A model generated the notes under the pieces. The model saw nothing but the letters and a program-made list of their open reading frames with translations. It ran no database searches and was not told the origin of the DNA. The translations under genes and the position numbers were made by a program. From Sarcocystis neurona (taxonomy: Eukaryota > Apicomplexa > Conoidasida > Eucoccidiorida > Sarcocystidae): 64,000 nt of DNA. Shown piece by piece: positions 1-13,800 of the stretch. Where the stretch lies: positions 3,033,604 through 3,097,603 of the forward strand of contig KL647288.1 in NCBI GenBank assembly GCA_000727475.1, in the 5' to 3' direction. The first letter of the stretch is position 1. Every line of letters begins with the position of its first letter.

Positions 1-355
1 TGTGTACATACACCCGGATCTAGTCACACTGACATATATTCTCGGTGGTAAAAATCTCTCTCTGTATATCATTCGGGGACGCACACACACCCACACCCAC
101 ACAAACACACACACGAGCAGTCACGCTCATAGATATTTGACTATATCTATCTACCTATCTACATATATATATATATATATGCACATATGTAGACATAGCA
201 TCTTGTTGCAGAGTACTTGTGACATCTACCTGAACGGACGTGTTTTAAAACTGCGTCACAAACGTGGTTATGTACTAGGGCTACTGAACGGACATACACG
301 GGTCGTACAGGAACTTCTGCGTAAAGTCGGTCTCGATAGAAAACGATATCCTCAC

Positions 356-3300
356 CAACGGATAGATGCCGCTGCCTCATCATAGTTGCCACACTGGCGA
401 CCCTGCCGTGCAGGTCCTCCTGCTACTAAGGTCCCTTCCTTTCCGCCTCGTTCGCCTTTCCACTTCCCGTACGCCTCTTCCTCTCTGTGTCTCCGTCGAG
501 TCTCTCGGCGAAGGTCTTCGCGCCGCCGCTGCTGCAGCTGCTGTTGCAGCTCCCGGGTGGGAGTCCACTCCTCTAACCCCGTGCGTCCGTGCAGCCGCTC
601 CAGCACGTCTTCTTCGAACAAATTCGACCGGGGCAGATCCTGTACAACACGCCGTCCACGCAGGGGGAGAAGAATAAAAACAAAGAAGAAGCGGCAGAGC
701 CTCTTCTCGACCGTCGAAGAAGAAGAAGCAGAGGGGCCCACACACTCGACCAACGCGGTGACCGAGTTGACTTACAGGTAAAAATGGAGGCCTCCACACA
801 GTCGAGAGAAATCGACGCAGACGCACACAGCAGACGTACACGCACAAGTGCGTGTGTGCAAGTGTTCAGAAACACACACACGTCTATGTACATACTCATA
901 CATACATATATATACATATTCGAATGCGTAGGGAAACGTGTGTACATATGTATGTATACGTGGATATAGACATATAAACACATCGCTGCTTCGCGCACCT
1001 GGCTACGTGGCACCTTGGTATCAAGCAGTGGACGACAACGCAGAGGCGGCCAATCGAGGCCCGGCACCTGTTTTGTATCTGGACATAGTTTACCCCTGTA
1101 CGGTCCGTATACCTACTTGAGTCTTACAGGAGGCACGTCAACGTAAACACACCTCCCTCCCCCCTATTTGTAGGGACACACGTGTGTGCACGCAGGCGCA
1201 AAGGCCCAACTGCCCTCCTGTTTCCACGTACATTCGTCTAAAGACGTCTGCGGGTGCCTCAGTCTACGTCCACAATATACATATATATATGTATGGGTGA
1301 ACAGGTACAGTTGTGGTACGTAAATAACCCCCGTATTTGACCTTCTCTCGACCGCGTGTAAACACACTTATACACACCTACGTATACGTGTCTGTACAAG
1401 TAACTATTATGTAAACAACCTTCTCATTTAACTCTCGCCCTCTCTCTCCGTCTCTCTGCAGACGTCCCTACCTTCACATATACACACACAGATGCGCAAG
1501 TAAAAGTGCGCACGTATAATATTACTACGTAAACGACGTGTACGTGTCAACCCATATCTCTCTCTCTACACGTACGTGCACTCACATATATATATGCATA
1601 CATAGGTCCAGGTGTGTCCGTGTGATATCAATACGTAAACGACCTTCGCAGTTTTGACCCTCTCTATCTCTCTATATATATGTGTATGTGCGTGCACGTA
1701 TAACCGTGTATCTATATATACATGCGTATCTCTAGACGTGGAGCTGTGTATCACTTTGACGCGTCAACGACGTCCACGACGTTGGAATTTCTCTTTTTCT
1801 CTGTATGTGGTCAGTTTCCCCCTGAGTCCTCCTCCACACAGGGCTGCATTTGTGGACAGAAGAAGTCGTAGTGGACGACAAAGGTAGGGTGCCGCAAGTT
1901 TCTCCAGCGTATTTCTCCGGCACAGCACGTGTGTCTCACACTTGCTTCACAAAGACAGGTACTACGGTGAAGTCACTGGGAACAAAGCTGCTGCTTCTCT
2001 TTACGTATGTACCTGCATCTACATATATACAGGTATGCGTAGGAAAGAAGAGTAAATTTGAAGCCAAGTGTCCCAGCACAGAGCGCAACACACCAAGTCC
2101 CCTTTACTTGAGAAAAAAAGTGGAAAAGCAGGCGATGAGAGATCAACCCACTAACTAGGTCCGCGCCTGCAGACACTTTTCGCACGCACAGACCCACACA
2201 TATACCGACACGTCTGTCTCTCTCTCTATACATATACATATAGATACATACAAACATATGCGAATACACATGCACATATATACCAGGACGAGGGAATAAC
2301 AAAAGCAGCACACATCTTTGTATTAGACGGTATCCCCACCCAAGTAATCACAAGTACAGAAAAGAAGAGAACCCGCACACGCAGACACATAGACGAGCAC
2401 CCTCACCTCTCATATGCGGCTACCTGTGAGTCGCCAGAGGCCACGTATATACAAGCAGGGGCTACACACATATTAACATATAGATAGAGATAGAAAGAGA
2501 GACAAATAGCCACAGGCCCCACACAGACGAGATGAGAGAGAAACAAACGTGCAGGGATTTCTCACCAAGTACCGCTCTCTGTCAAGAGCGTCAGACTCAT
2601 CGAGCAGCTCGTCCAGTTCCGCTCGCGTGTAGCGTTTGCGCTTCTTGACAAACGCCTTCGGATCCGACAGCAACAGCCGCACGTCATATCTGCACCAGAA
2701 GGCAGCAGATTTCCAGGTATATATATAGGGAGAGTGACGCGCATATGTACATACATATATATATATATATGTGTAGGCGGGTGGGTATCCGCCACATATA
2801 TGCAAACATACAAACACTGGTGTGTATAGAGGCGACGGCAAAAAATGGAGGACAGAGCTTGTTTAGACTGACACTTATACATATATATATGCGTGTAAGA
2901 TTACACAAACGTCCAGAAGAAGAGGACTTCAACGCCACTACAAAACGAATACACACATCAGAAACCCACTCACATTCAATTAACCGTAGACATATACCCA
3001 TACGTTTGCCTACTTACACACATATACATACACACACACATCTCTCTCTCACTCTGTGTCTCTCTCTCTGTATGCATATATATATATATATACGTCTCTC
3101 TCTTTCTTTGCGTAGATCGAACCGACACGCACTCAATTTGCCCCATACATAATTACACACGTGTATCTATATGTATATTTGTGCGCACATACATATACAT
3201 ATATGTATATATATAGACGTGTCCCTGTCTGCCCGTGTCTGTGTTGTCTCCCTCTCTCTCTCTGTCTCTCTCTGAATTCTTGTACACATTATGTGCACAT

Positions 3301-5222
3301 CGATTATACAGACAGAGAAATTAGAAGCGGGACAGCCGCGGCACCACCTCGGTCGACGTGAGCCACAGACGCGGGGGCGCTTCGCTCTGAGGACGAGCGG
3401 ATGTGCTCCTCTGTTTTCATACGACTGCAGCAAGCGGTGCCGGCCTCCGTTTCTGCTCCGGTGGAAATTTACACGTATGCGCACAGAAAGCCAGAGAGAG
3501 GGGGACAAGGGGGGGAGAAGGAGAAGGACCAGAGTTGCTTAGGGAAGGCGACGAATCGACAAGACGCTGGCGCTGCCGTGCAGTACCAGAGGAAAAACGA
3601 AGAAATATTTTCCGCCGAGAGACAGAAAGAGAGAAGGACGTGTAGAGTCCCTTTTCCTATGCAGCCGCAAAACAGGTGGTCTGCTCGCGACCCCACACAC
3701 AACAGTACGCACACGTACATACACATGAAGAACACTCATACACACGTGGAGCTGCACACAGAGAGACGGCGACACGCCAACGGTAGCCTACGTATGTACG
3801 GGTGAACAAATGTATATGGAGAAGGGGGAGAAGAGAGAGAAAGACAGCGAAGCTGTAGTGCGACAGTTACGGCGGCCCTACGTTGCTCTTGTGCAGGATA
3901 ATGGGGAGAGGTGGAAAACTTGTTAAAGGGCGCATGCAGATACGATAACTCGCACGGAGACACGTGGGACGCAGGGTGGAATTTTCTGCCTCTCCACAGA
4001 AAAAGACGGGGGGTTCCTGTGCGCCTGTGAATCGGAGACAGGAAGACGCGACAGTCTCCGTCAGCAAACGAAGAAGACGGCACGCTCATGTGTTGCCAAG
4101 AAAGAAACGGACACAGGAGTTCGATAGTACCACCGCACGTGTGTGTGTGTGTGAAAGAGGCGAGGTCTTTTTTTCTTCTACAAATATACTGCTGCAAATG
4201 CTTCTGGATCAAACAAGCTACTACTACGCGCTATCTCTACAGCGTAACGTCAGCTGCAACATGTGCACACACATATATATGTACGTACACATGTTGCATG
4301 CATATATATATCTGTTGCAGCTGAATTTACATCGCGACTGCCACAGAAGTGCGATCTGTGTGGGAGGAGCGGCGTGCGGCGTTCACCGCAAGTGGAAGCG
4401 TCCGCTGTACGTACACCGCAGCAGTTTGTATCGAGAAGCGGAAGAATGAAACGTGGACCCTTCTTATTTCCTTCTTGGTGCCGTTCCACCGAGTCCTAAC
4501 GGGCCCGGGGCCTCTTCCTCCTTCCTCCATACCTTTTCCTTTCCAATCCACTGCCCTTTCTCGGTAACTTGTCTCTTTTTTCCCACTGCTTCCCCGAGTC
4601 GTTTCTCTTCTGTTGTGCTTCTCTTGCTGCTACTTCGCTTGAACATCTCCTCCTCCTGCGTCTCCTTCCCCGTCCTCTTCTATGCCCGCTAACCGCCCCT
4701 GCAAGATTCGCTGCTTTTCTGAAACCGCCCCTCCGTCACGCCTTTCTTCTACAAGTCTCACCTGTCTACGAGAACTTCTTCTTCCTCTTCTTCTTCGTCG
4801 TCTTCTTCGTCGTCGTCGTGTCGGCCTTTTTGCCGTGAGTGGACGCGGCCACTGCGCGTCGAAGGAAGAGGAATCAACCGACTCTCCATCCGCTGCCACT
4901 CATCCCAGCTGCAGAAATATTTGCATGCGACCCCCACGCACATAAAGCCCCCAGCAGCTGCTGCCATTCCACCTCCTCCTCCTCCCTTCCCGCCGCCTGC
5001 TTTGCTGCGAAACGGCTCGGATGGGGCTGCGCCTGCTCCTGCCGCAGCTGCTCCTCCTCCTCCTCCAGCAGCTACGCTTCCGCCTCCTCCTCCTCCCCGC
5101 TTGCTGAGACAGGCGGCAGCGTCCTCCCCTCCCGCTGCTGCGCCTCCTCCTCCTGGCCCAGCAGCCCCTCCTCCTCCTCCACCGCTGCTGCTGCTATACG
5201 GCCCCCCTGCGCGGCCAGACAT
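356..5222 (-). CDS. Unknown protein with Gly-rich, acidic N-terminus; 5' three exons
   Basis: I reconstruct three exons: 5222-4762, 2689-2566 and 639-356. The start codon at 5222 opens a Gly/Ala-rich stretch, then a basic patch and an Asp/Glu run ending near residue 150. The first donor is GTGAGA with phase 2, and exon 2 enters with one base, so the frames join. Exon 2 (donor GTGAGA) and exon 3 join in phase 0; exon 3 follows a strong pyrimidine tract and ends at a GTGAGG donor. Exons 2 and 3 encode very charged, probably helical sequence with motifs such as RYTRAELDELLDES and a Gln/Arg/Glu-rich segment. The next exon should lie below position 356 or outside the window. I do not recognise the family. 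The acidic run and Arg/Glu-rich helices would suit a nuclear or nucleolar protein, but that is inference only. Confidence 0.6.
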
Positions 5223-5379
5223 GCTGCAGAACAGCGAGTCCCCGCATTCCTTCTTGCTGGGCCGCGCGCCGCACGTCTACCTGACGGCGCTAAGTGACAC
5301 ACAATCGATCGCGTACGGGAGGAGGACTTCTCTGCAGAGCATGACCGTAGTCCCTGTATCGTAGTCCTCACACCGCTGC

Positions 5380-6720
5380 CAGTGGTACTACCCGCAGCTG
5401 CTCCAGGAGGAGTACCAGCAGTTGTCGATGTTGTTGTTGCAGCAGCAGCAGCAATACCAGACGTCGCAGTCGTCGGACGCAGAGTTTCATCGACAGAGAA
5501 GTCGTAGTAATAGCAGCAGCAGCAGGAGCAGTGTCACTAGTAGTGGCGACGGCGGGACAGGCTGTTGAACCGGTTGTAGGCCTTCTGGTCGTAATAGTAG
5601 TAATAGTAGTAGTTGTATCAGGAGTCATACATGTACGGGCAGCAGGATTAGTGGCCGTAATACTCGGGAATGCGTACGGTGTCTGAAGATAGCTAAAGTG
5701 GTTGTCTTCCTACAGAAGAGAGAAGATGAAGTCGGAAGAGTAAAAGTGGCAGTGGTGCGTGGTGGTGAAAAGAGTGAGAGAGGAGTAGAAGGCGTGATCC
5801 TCGCCGCAAGCGTGTGATAGGACGGAGAGCAACTTGAAGAAAAAAAAAGTAGTTTTCACGGCAGAAAGAGACTCGGCCTTTGCTTCAGCTCCCAGAAAAG
5901 CAGCAACAGGAGCCCAACCGTAGGAGCAACGCACAGCAGCAACAGGTTGCCGCTGCTGCTGCACCCCGCTGGCACCCCCGCACGGCTGCGCTGTTGTCCT
6001 GCGGAGGCCTGCTGCGTCGGACGCTGCTGTTTCTGCTCCTGTCGCTGATGCTGCTTCTTCACGTTGTTGCTCTAGGCGGCATTTTGCTGCGGCTGCTGTT
6101 GTGAACGGGATCTTCTCTGGCGCTCAAGCTGCTGACGAGACAGTCGAGTCCTGCTTCTGCTGTTAAAAACAGCAGCCTGAACGCTTCTCCCGCTCTCTCA
6201 CTCTCATTGCCGCCCTTCCCGCCTCCCCTACTGGGCTGCGGAGGCACGGGGAGTCGTCAGAGCGATGCCGCACACCGCTGCAGTATCTCCGTACGTTGAT
6301 GCTGCTGCTGCTGCCGCACCTTCAGTCCCAGCTGGTCTGCTCTGGCTCTTGCCGCTGGCATTCGTCTGCTGCTGTTGCCAGTCGTCGTGTGTGCTGTTGC
6401 TGCTGCTCCAGCGGCGCAAATATCTGCGGATGCTGCTTCGTTTTGCACTGCATTTCTTGGCTCCTGCGGGGCCGCGGTACCTCCTCTTCCTTTCTCAACA
6501 GCAGCTACTTTTTCACCCTGGGCCCCAAGTGACGTGTTGCTGCAGCAACTACTGAGACTGCTGCTCGTCCTTCAGCTGTTGCTGTGCCCTGGGGGCTGCT
6601 GCCCTTTTTCTTCGTCGCGCTGTCGTCGCTTATGCGACGTTGACGTCAATGTGCTGCTGTTGCTGCCCCCCTGCCGCTGCTGTCTCGTGTGCTGTGTTGT
6701 GCTGCCGCTCCACCGACAGA
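5380..6720. repeat. CAG/CTG and GTA/GTT triplet-rich tract
   Basis: Triplet-rich low-complexity DNA lies upstream of the minus-strand gene start at 5222. The left part shows GTAGTA/CAGCAG units and the part after 5890 is CTG-rich on the plus strand. Open frames here translate to homopolymer-like Leu, Cys, Gln or Ala. None has a splice-phase partner or a recognisable motif, so I treat it as repeat. Confidence 0.75.
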
Positions 6721-7639
6721 AAATCGACACGTCCAACACCCACCGCTACCACTGCTTCCTCTCCTTTGTCGCTTTTCTTCAGTCCGTCAAGAAAGACAAT
6801 TCCCCTTGTTATTTGCAGTGCAGGTATTTGGTCGATACAAGCACGTCCGTCTCACCACACATACGTCTGAATACACATATATATATATTTATATACATAT
6901 CTTTATACATACACTTACGTGTATAACCTGTATTTATATATTTATATTTATAGGTTTATATACGTGTAAACACATACGTCAAGGAAGAGGGCGTTTCTAC
7001 TAGAGAAGTCGGGACCATGATGTATACAACCACGCAGATTACTTGTGGATTCCACGAACGATTTTCTCCAAACGTGTGTACACGTGAAGTCGCTGCCCTT
7101 ATATACCCAAACATGTATATATATGTGTATGTGTGAAGGTGGTTGGTTACGTACATCAGTAGATTGGTACGTACATATATATATATATAGATTGCAAAAC
7201 AGAGTGTCAGAGACAGATGCCCATAGATCTATAACGTTGTCGAAGGCTTACCCTGTTAGCTGCAAACACAAGTACCTCTCCCTCTTGACGTGTCTGTACC
7301 CGTCTTGGCACTTCCTCTAGAAGGTTTGCCGTTTGAAAGGAGCCTCTGTCTTCTTCTCCTCTTCTCTTTCTCTCTGTTTCTCTGTATAAAATACAGACAG
7401 GCTTGCATTAACAACACTCACATAGACCAGTACACACATATACACAGACGTGTACACACATATATACATATAGATATATTTGTACGTGTGTACGAAGAGA
7501 GATGGCAGGTGCAGTAGGAATGAAATGTGGATGAAAATAGCGTCTCGAATGACACTCCTCGGGCTCCATGCACTCAAAAATATACACTTAAAGATGACAC
7601 ACGCGAGCGTGCGTACACGAAAGTGATTAGTCACGCATT

Positions 7640-9300
7640 TATACAGCTGAGACTCTATATCCGTCTGCGTGTGTGTGGTCGACTAGAAGACAAGATGATG
7701 CTGTAGACAATTGAGGAATTGTTTAATGCCTCAGAGCAGAGGAGAGCATAGAATTTCGATGATGTAAGAAAAGCGCCGCTCTACGCCGCGTCTGCGGATG
7801 TGCCTCTGGTTCAGTGGCTGCTGTCGCTTGGTGGAAAAAAAGAGCGCGGCTGCTGATACTGAAGATTCGGAAGGAAGGAAGAGAAGTAGTCCGTCCAACG
7901 GCGGCGCGGAACGGAGGAAAAAAAAAGAACTGACTGTCGCTTTAGGGCAGCGGCCTAGCTCTTAGTGCGAATGGCTATGCGTGAAAAGGGTGATTGACTT
8001 CAGAGTTCGATTGTCGACCGGAAAAGAGGAAGGAACGTATAGACTATAGTGTCCAGGAGAACCCTACGGAGCAAAGAGACACCGCGCACGTACGGTTGAA
8101 TGCGCGGACAAAACAAATCAAATATCCAAGACACTCCATATAGGCGCCAAAGAGAAGTGCTCGGGCGGCAGCTACTCCTACAGATGTTGAGATGAGTACC
8201 AGAAACGAACAACTCTCAAGGGAGGAGCGCTAGAACTTTGACGGAGGAAAGGATCCAGCCTCAGAAAAGGCAGGCACGTGTGCCAAGAAGGTGGAGATGC
8301 AACTAAACAGACGAGAAGCAGATCATGCAGTGAGAAAAAAAGTAGATTTCGAAATTACTGAAGGAACGACACAATGGTATTCGCTTGCCCGCCAACGCAT
8401 GTGGTGAATGCTACTGTGACACATCCCGCACATTGAGAAGCATGCATCCACAGGATCAGAACGATGCCAGAAGAGCATTTTAATCTCACAGACTGGCTCC
8501 TCACCACGCCGAAACACATTGTTGCCGGAAAATAATTTTTTTATTAGGGACCTCTTCTTATTCGTCACCCACAAATGACGTTTTCTGCGGCGGAAGTCGT
8601 GACTTGCCGCAGAGACATGTCATTCTCTCTTTGTTTACTATTCCCCGCCTAGCGTGTTTCCCGGTTCACGTAGTTTAGGATTGAAACGCGTTCCCCTTTT
8701 TTTTTGGAACTTTATCTATTGATTTTGTCTCGCTTGATCCCCCTTTCACAGCGTCCGCCTCTCTGGCTTGCACTAACCCGCTTTCTTCGACTCTCTCTCC
8801 CCGTAGAAAACAGCTGTGTTCCTACAGTACTTGCAGAAGCAGAAGAGCCGAGCCACAAGAGGAAAGGCGTAAGCGCCACCTCAGCAGAAGCCTTCCTTTT
8901 TCCTGCACGGTTGTGTGCGTCGTCTTACCTGTTTAATTATTAACCTCGCGAAGTGCTGCCGACGCCTGCGTCGGGTGTAGGGATCTCTGTTGTGCCTCGA
9001 TTGTTTCCCCTCCTTTTTTTTGCTAGTCGAAATTCGTGTTTCAGGTCACCCAGATACTCGTTTTCTTCCTGTCTGCCTCACCCTAACAACTACAGCTCCC
9101 TTCTCTGCGACGAGGTTTCCCTTATTTCCTCGTTGTTGCGGCAGACGCAACCCAGGAACGAATGCTTCAGCGTCTATTCTTCTACGTATCCAGGTATATC
9201 TCTCAAGTACGTGCCCGTACCTACAGTTGCCGCATAGTTAAGCTCCACGCTAGCACAGGGACACGTATCGGGGAACTCCTGCACTGCATGTCACCCACAA
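7640..9300. other. Quiet patch with no assignable gene
   Basis: This stretch lacks the microsatellites on either side. Short frames exist on both strands. A GTAAGC donor-like site at 8869 follows a charged frame on the plus strand (about 8820-8868), but I could not find consistent partners. No RNA gene is recognised. Confidence 0.4.
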
Positions 9301-10210
9301 CCATAAAGATAAACATGTATGTATGCTTGTAAATATGGATCCTGTGTGACTTCCCACATTATACACACTCACTTTTGTGTATGAGGATGTCGTGAAACGT
9401 TCTATTCCTCCTTCAGGGCTTGCGTGTCGAATCCCCCCACTTCTGACGTAATCCCGTACAATGGCAGGACTGCGGCTGCTCTTCTTTTTATATTGCTGCC
9501 GTTGCTACCGCCGTTCCTGCTGCTTCTGCATCTCGTGATGTGGCTGTACGTACGTCGCGGCCCTTGTTATTGCGCTACGGATACATCTGCCTACGAGCTC
9601 CTGTCTCCTGCTACTGCTGCTGAGGCCAGGTGTGTTACATACGCGTCTTCTCTGTTCGAAGTTCATTGCCAGTCAACTGACTTCCCTTCTCTGATGCCGG
9701 CACGCCGTATCTGATCCCTCTGTCCCTCAAGTATATATGTGTGCATACAGACAGGCAGACACAAACCTATATATATACACACACACTCACACACAAAAAA
9801 CATGTGTGTATACGTATAGATGTAAATGAAGAGAGAGAAGACAGACGTGTGAATATGGCTGTATGAATAGGTCACGCTTGTTTCTCTACTTGTGTGTGAC
9901 AAGGTTTACCCTTCTCACGTCAACAGGGCTCGGCACAGGCGCGCACACACACTTACGTAGAATTGCCCGTAGGCTTCAGTCCCACCACCCCGTCATTAGT
10001 ACCCTTGTACAACGACGTGTATATATATATATATATATATATGTATTCAGTTCTATATAAGTGGCGTGTAAGAAGATTTCACGTGTGCGTCACTTGATAC
10101 GACACCTACTCGTATATATACACACACACACACGTTTGTACACAGGAGCGTGTGTGCGTGATTTTAGGTGGGGGTCTTGCCGCAGTAGAGAGCCGCGTTG
10201 ACATTTCTTT

Positions 10211-10259
10211 TTCTGCTGCGGGCCGCGCCTTTCTGCTGCGGGCCGCGCCTTTCTGCTGC
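10211..10259. repeat. Two-copy 20-bp GC-rich direct repeat
   Basis: A 20-bp unit containing GGGCCGCGCC is present twice in perfect tandem, then runs into CTG repeats. It lies about 570 bases upstream of the RPB7 start codon. Confidence 0.85.
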
Positions 10260-10824
10260 TGCAGTCGTGTCGTGTGTAGCTACAGTTGCTGCTTCGTTTT
10301 TGCGACAGGAGGAGCAGGAACAGAGGCAGCAGCCGACTGCTCCAGGGCGTCGGCAGCCGGGCAGCACCAGGTGCCGCGCCTGCAGAAGGAGGAGCAGGAG
10401 GCCGAGCAGCCAGACGTGGATCTGCAGACTGCCATCTCGGGGACAGCCGCAGGGCGCACCAGTTGCCGGAGAAGTTCCGGTCGCAGCAGCAAGGGAAGCA
10501 GCAGGAGCAGCAACAGCAGTGGCAGCAGAGAGCCGTGCGACTAGGTTCAGAAGGAGGCGCGTCAGCAGCAGCCGCAGGGACGAGAGGGGCAAGTTCCATC
10601 ACGCAGCAGCAGTAGGTGTAACACCCGCGCAACAGCAATAAGGCAGCAGGTGGGGGAGCACCGGCAAAAGCAGTACGGCCGCCGCAGCTGAAGAAGAAGA
10701 AGCAGCAGCAGCGCAGCGCAGGATCATCCGCAGCAGGGAGAGGAAGAGGAGGAGGAGCGTCAGCGGAAGGACGCTGGGGAGAAGGGAGACTTCTTTTCTT
10801 TTGTCTCCTCCTGAGAGATGAAAA

Positions 10825-13800
10825 ATGTTTTTTGTGTTGGAGCAGTGGCACAACGTAGTGCTGCGGCCGGCGCAGCTCGGACCCCGCTACCGCGCGTGTA
10901 TCGAGACTTTGCTGCGGCATCAGGTGGAGGGGAAGTGTCTGCACAGCCTCGGGTATGTTGACTTTTCTTCGGGAAGATTCGGCAAGAGCGACCACTCTCT
11001 TTCTAATAACGTGTCTAATATGCTTACGTATGTCTACATGTGTGCATGTATTTCAGTGTCTACGGAGGAGCTTTTGTGGGCCCAGGTAAGTTGTGTAGAA
11101 ACGTACGCTCCCCAGCGCGTACGTACATCCGCACGAGCACACGTGCGTAACGTGTGCTCTATTTGTGTGAGTTAACAGACTGAAGAGAGCAGATTCGACG
11201 TGCATGTTTATAGGGAGATGGCGGGATTCACGACGTTCTTCTGCTTTTCTTCCGAAAGTGCTGCTGTGGCAGCAAGTGGCAAGCCAACACAGTCACACCG
11301 CGTCCCACATGAACCTTCTCTTCAACGTGCTGCTCGTCACTTATTTCGAGTCGTCTTTGTTGAGTGAGTACGGCGTGTTGTTCTGCTGTCGACTACGCTG
11401 CTGCGGCTGCGGAGTGGGCCAATGTTGCACGATGCTGCCTACGCTTGCCCGAGGCGCCGTCGCCGGTCCTGCTGCTGCTGGAATGCTGTGTAGCTTCTTC
11501 TGTCCCACGACTTCTTGTCTCTGGCCGCTGCTGCTACTTCTGTCGCCATCGCTGCTGCTATGCGTGTTCTGGCTGCTTTGCTGCGAGGAGGCTGCTGCGG
11601 TGGCCATCGCTGCCTCTGAAGTTGCTGGACCTGCTGCCCCGTATGCCTGTTCCTGCCGATGCCGCTGCTGTTTAGTCTGGCTGCTGTCTGGTGTTGTCGG
11701 TACCACTTACTGCTGCTGGTGCTCGTGCGCTATTGCTGTAGCTGCACCTGTTAAGACTAAGGATGCTGCGCATGTTACCGGTGCTGCTGCTTCTTCTGCT
11801 GGCTGTTCACACCTGCCCCTGGGCTATCGACACGGCTGCTGTATGGCAGCTCCTGCGGGTGCTGCTTTTGCTGGTGCTGCGTTTGACGTGTGTCGCTGCT
11901 ACCGTCGTCGCGTTGCGAGTACGGCTGCTTCAAAAGTGCTGCGGAAGTCCTCCTGCGCTGCTAGTGCTGGGTGAGGCCTGACGTGCCCCACTCAGGTTTT
12001 GTGGCTGCTATTCCTGCTGCTGACGCTGCTGCTGCTGCCGTTGCTGCTGCTGCTGCGTAGGTGCTAACATTCTTGTTATAGCTGTGTGCTGGTGGATGAT
12101 GCTGCAAGGTGCGGCTGCCGCAGCTGCTGCTCCAGAAGAAGCAGCGTGGTGGCGCTCCGCTGGAACGCTGCTTCTCTCTTGCTGCACCACTGTCTTGCTA
12201 CGCTGCCGCTTGCTGCGCTGTTTTGTTGCTGCGCTGCTATGTTGCCACGCTGCTGTCTTGCTGCGCTGCTCTGTTGCTGCGCTTCCATGTTGCTTCGCTT
12301 CCCTCTTGCTGCGTCTCCATGTTGCTTCGCTTCCCTCTTGCTGCGCTGCTGCCATCCCTGCTGTCGCGTTGCTGCGTGTCGTTGGCCGGAGGTGGCTGCT
12401 GGTGCTGCTGCTGTTGGAGTGTTCGGGCTGCACTCCTTTGTTGGCGTTCGCTTCGTATGTGCGTCGTCCTGCTGCTCCACTGCCGCTGCACTGCTCGCGT
12501 GCTATTGCGTTGCTGCTCCGGTTGCTGTTTTGAACCCTCTGCCACGGTCGCATGGTCCTGCCGCTGCTGCGGCTGCTGTTGCTGTGGGTGGCAGGTATAT
12601 TATCTGCGTCATCCGCATTGTCCACGTCGAGCCGGGACGGGTGCAGGAGGGCACGGGGATGGTCGTCGTTGCCGCTAAATATCAAGCCATCGCCTTTAAG
12701 CCTTTCAAGGACGAGGTATTGGAGAAAGACTGTGTCGACTTCGTGTGGATCCACATGAACTTGCTAAACGTCTGCATAACTTTATATATAAAGATTTGTA
12801 TGGATATGTATTCAGCAAAGAATATGTGTGCTGGACGTTGATGTGGGGGATAAGTAGTGAACCTGTGTATCACTATATGTATGGAGAATTATAGGGAAGT
12901 GGACTCAACAAAGGACATACGTGTATTTTGTAGGCATGTGTAAGAATATAAAAAGATTCATACGAATACGTCTTTGATAAGGGAGTGTATTCTGTATTCG
13001 TGTGGGGGAAAATTCTTAGATATGTGTATAACTATATATAGACGTCTGTCTGGATACGGATGGATGTACAGGTTGGTTTTTCTGTATACACATATGTATG
13101 AATAAAAAGAATTAGACGTCTTTGAAAAACAGTTAACTTGTGTTACAGATATCTATAGGTGGTAGTGTGTTAGAGCACGCATAAGTTTCCGCGTGTGTCT
13201 TTCTCTGTTTACGTATGTAGAGGACTACTTCGCGACTGCGTGAGAAACTACTGTGAAGTGTTCTGGCCTGGAGATTTCTTTCGATTTCTGCGCACGAATA
13301 CACACACATGTGAAGACACCGCAACAGTCAAGCCTACACGTCTACGTGCCCCTCATACACATATATACACAAATGTATATGAATGTGTCTACCTATGTAG
13401 ATGTGTTTGCCTGCGTCCGGTACGCTGGGAAGCGCCTGTTTTTGCAGCAGTCTCCTCTCTTGCCCAGAAGGGGACACACGCGTGTGTGAGTTTCTGTACG
13501 ACGCTAGCTGTATGCCGATGCTGTCTCTGTGGATGGCCCTCTCTTTTTATTCATCCAGCAGACTCTTTACTGTCCGCCTGCTGGCAACTCTAGATATGAC
13601 GTATGTGTACATATATAAATGTGTAGTCTTGTAGTCGACTCTGTGTGCGTAGGCAGGAGAGACAAATTTCTGGTGGCAGGCGCGTCGAGTTCATCATAGC
13701 CGACTGTGCGTGCCTACTGAATATCTGTCTAGGAGCTGGTGTGCACGCAGCCGTTGCCTTCGCACCTACTCAGTATTCGTCCCAAATTTGCATACACATA

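Noticed and set aside
9424..9714. Plus-strand frame that looks like a membrane segment
   Set aside because: The Leu run comes from CTG repeats and no splice partner was found.
10090..10995. A 300-codon minus-strand frame upstream of RPB7
   Set aside because: It is an antisense reading of CAG repeat and overlaps the RPB7 first exon; composition is Leu/Cys/Arg strings only.
12008..12754. Gln/Ser/Arg-rich minus-strand frame in RPB7 intron 1
   Set aside because: It mirrors the CTG tract and covers RPB7 exon 2 antisense; there is no independent motif.
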